Of a stretch of DNA of 6,662 nt, positions 4,933 to 6,662 are shown in pieces. Position numbers and translations under genes: made by a program. Source of the stretch: Actinomycetota bacterium (GTDB lineage: Bacteria > Actinomycetota > Thermoleophilia > Solirubrobacterales > Solirubrobacteraceae); the NCBI GenBank assembly GCA_009699565.1, contig WLNX01000100.1, positions 1 through 6,662 of the forward strand. Reading direction: 5' to 3'. Under the pieces are notes generated by a model. The model did not search any database and had not been told where the DNA came from. It was given only the letters and a program-made list of their open reading frames with translations. Position 1 is the stretch's first letter; each line of letters starts with the position of its first letter.

Positions 4933-6662
4933 CGACGAACCGAGGTACCCCCGCCGGCGCGGGAGCAAGGGTGGACGCCGCAAGGCGGGCGCTAGCCCCT
5001 CTCGGCGCCGAGGCGTCCTTCTCGTGGCTCGTGCTGGTGATCTACTGCCCGATCGGCGTCCTAATACAGGCCCCGGCCAACGCTTCTATCTACGGCGGAG
5101 CGGTTGCGCTCTGGGTTCTGGCCTCGGCGATCGGGATGCTCTCCCTGATCGCACTGCTCTCTGCGGCCCGCGCAGGTGCGCACCGCAACGGAGATCCGAG
5201 CCCCTTCGCGGTGCTCCTGGCCTACGCCGTAGCCGCGACTGTCCAGAGCATCACCTTTGGACTGCTTACGGTCCTGTTCGGAGCCGACGACTCGCCGCAC
5301 CTCGGCTTCAGGCTGACCGGCCTCTTCGTGCAGGTTCCCTTGCTGGCAGTGGTTGGTTACGCGGTCGCTCGCCACGATGCCCACCGCCGAATCATCACCG
5401 AGCTGGGGCATACGCGCGAACAGTTGCTCGCAATAGGCCAGTCGGTCGACGCCGAACTGGACCGCGTGGAAGCGGAACTCACATACGCCGTTCAGGAGTC
5501 GCTGGAGCCGGCGATGGCCTCCTTCGATGCCGCCCTGACCGACGTTGCGGCAGGAGGCGAAAAACTCGTAGCGGTCAGCGCGCTCGACGTGCTCGTCGAG
5601 CAGCGCGTGCGGCCCTTGGCACACGAGCTTGTCGCGGAGCCGGACGAGCCGGCCGAGCTGGCCGACAGCGCGGGCCGCTCTCCCGCGCGCGTCCCGCTAC
5701 CGGAGCGTTTCCGCCTGGGCGACGCAATCAAACCCGGGTTCGCCGCGATCGTTCTTGTGGTCGGAGCGCTGCCAACCGCCGCTCGCGCGCTCGATCCGGG
5801 GGTAGCGCTGATCTACCTGGCGACCCTCTCCTTGAGCACGTGGGTCATCCTGACGCTGGCCAAGCGTGTACTCGCCTCCGCTCAAGTGCGGACGGCTCTG
5901 GGCCTGCCGGTGGCCGTCTTGATCTACGCCGTGGCGGGCTCTGCAGCCTTCTGGTTCATCGGCGTCGTGGGGGTTACCAGGCCAGTGGGGATCGCCGGCG
6001 CCGTCGCCGTGTTCTTGGCGCTGCTGGGGTTTGCGATCGGCGCCGACCTTCTGGTGCAGACGCGCCGGGCCCGCAGTGAGAGCGAGCTGGCGGCGCAGAC
6101 GCTGTCGCTGGAGCAAGCCGTCGCGCTGATTCGCCGCCGCGAGCGTCTAGTTCGCCGACGGCTCGCATTTGTCGTCCATGGTGCGCTGCAGGGGGCTCTC
6201 CATGCCGCCGCGCTGCGCTTGGCCGAGTCCGACGTTGTTAGCGAACAGCTCGGCGAGGAGATCCGGCGCGACCTCGGCGTCGCTCTCGCGCAGATCGAAG
6301 GTCGCCCGGAAGGGGGCGGGTCGCTCCGCACCTCGGCGACGATCAGCGAGCTCTTGTCGGTCTGGGATTCGCACCGCCACTTAAGCGCGCGGCTCGGCGA
6401 GTCGGTGGAGGAGACGCTGTCCAGTGCCGCTGATGTCGATGAAGCGGTTGCGGAGGTGATTCGCGAAGCCGTCAACAACGCCTTCCGGCACGGAGCGGCC
6501 AATACCGTCGAGGTTGAGGTGACGGTCACGGCAAGCAGTCTGCCCGAGCGCGCCAGCGGGATTGGGATCTCGGTCCGGGACGATGGCAGCAGCAATCTCG
6601 GGGCAAGTGAACCGGGGCTCGGCAGCGTCCTCTTCGACGACCTCTGCCGCAGTTGGGAGCTA
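4929..6662 (+). CDS. Membrane sensor histidine-kinase-like protein, atypical H-box, 3'-truncated
   Basis: Frame 3 stays open for 578 codons to the window edge. GTG 4929 overlaps the regulator's TGA; GTG 4971, with GGGAG five nt upstream, is a serious alternative start. Hydrophobic segments sit at about 31-49, 57-80, 93-117 and 129-147, then a helical charged region (148-265), then about 270-287, 290-311, 325-348 and 352-376: eight TM helices in two blocks of four. A probable coiled coil (383-412) leads into a HisKA_3-like helix, RRRLAFVVHGALQGALHAAA, with H417 as the presumed phosphoacceptor. The ATPase domain shows the N-box EVIREAVNNAFRHGAA (509-524), the G1 box RDDG (550-553) and the GLG of G2 (563-565), and is cut within its last part. 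Likely role: sensing a membrane or small-molecule signal and phosphorylating D63 of the adjacent regulator. The residue after H417 is Gly rather than Asp/Glu, so kinase chemistry may differ. The signal is unknown. Confidence 0.87.
   Translation, partial: MTTNRGTPAGAGARVDAARRALAPLGAEASFSWLVLVIYCPIGVLIQAPANASIYGGAVALWVLASAIGMLSLIALLSAARAGAHRNGDPSPFAVLLAYAVAATVQSITFGLLTVLFGADDSPHLGFRLTGLFVQVPLLAVVGYAVARHDAHRRIITELGHTREQLLAIGQSVDAELDRVEAELTYAVQESLEPAMASFDAALTDVAAGGEKLVAVSALDVLVEQRVRPLAHELVAEPDEPAELADSAGRSPARVPLPERFRLGDAIKPGFAAIVLVVGALPTAARALDPGVALIYLATLSLSTWVILTLAKRVLASAQVRTALGLPVAVLIYAVAGSAAFWFIGVVGVTRPVGIAGAVAVFLALLGFAIGADLLVQTRRARSESELAAQTLSLEQAVALIRRRERLVRRRLAFVVHGALQGALHAAALRLAESDVVSEQLGEEIRRDLGVALAQIEGRPEGGGSLRTSATISELLSVWDSHRHLSARLGESVEETLSSAADVDEAVAEVIREAVNNAFRHGAANTVEVEVTVTASSLPERASGIGISVRDDGSSNLGASEPGLGSVLFDDLCRSWEL

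Noticed and set aside
4805..6079. Long + strand open frame of 424 codons over the kinase-like gene
   Set aside because: The translation is dominated by Arg/Gly/Pro/Ala, typical of an out-of-frame read of GC-rich DNA. The overlapping frame from 4929 encodes TM helices and HATPase motifs.
5924..6595. Minus-strand open frame opposite the kinase catalytic region
   Set aside because: Ser/Arg/Ala-rich shadow of a gene with clear HATPase motifs on the + strand.

Overview
The window looks like a high-GC chromosomal segment with strong G/C bias at third codon positions. The gene set (class II adenosylcobalamin-dependent ribonucleotide reductase, thymidylate kinase, and a LuxR-type response regulator paired with a multi-spanning kinase-like protein) fits an actinobacterium, perhaps the Thermoleophilia/Solirubrobacterales. 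That placement is an impression from gene content and composition, not a computed result. All four complete or nearly complete genes, plus the 5'-truncated first gene, are on the + strand.

Layout. (1) 1-462: C-terminal three quarters of thymidylate kinase (tmk), cut by the left edge. (2) 472-927: a small exported single-pass membrane protein of unknown function, 9 nt behind tmk and probably in the same transcript. (3) 928-1131: a 204-bp leader with a weak promoter candidate and a clear ribosome binding site for the next gene. (4) 1132-4008: full-length nrdJ with all expected catalytic cysteines and the C-terminal Cys-rich tail. (5) 4009-4233: a gap unusually rich in inverted and direct repeats, including two copies of a 25-bp hairpin element whose only difference keeps the stem paired. 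The region can be drawn as a multi-branched fold whose outer stem covers the nrdJ stop codon. (6) 4234-4932: a NarL/LuxR-type response regulator. (7) 4929-6662: a long open frame running off the right edge. It starts inside the regulator's stop codon and encodes an apparent 8-TM sensor-kinase-like protein with a recognisable ATPase domain but a non-canonical H-box (His followed by Gly instead of Asp/Glu).

Functionally, tmk and nrdJ both feed deoxynucleotide synthesis (dTMP phosphorylation; ribonucleotide reduction with adenosylcobalamin). The downstream pair is very probably a two-component system with an unknown signal. Nothing links it to nrdJ except position, and the repeat-rich gap probably separates the two transcription units. 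I see no mobile element, CRISPR array, tRNA or rRNA. The most unusual parts are the structured repeat region after nrdJ and the atypical phosphoacceptor site of the kinase-like protein.
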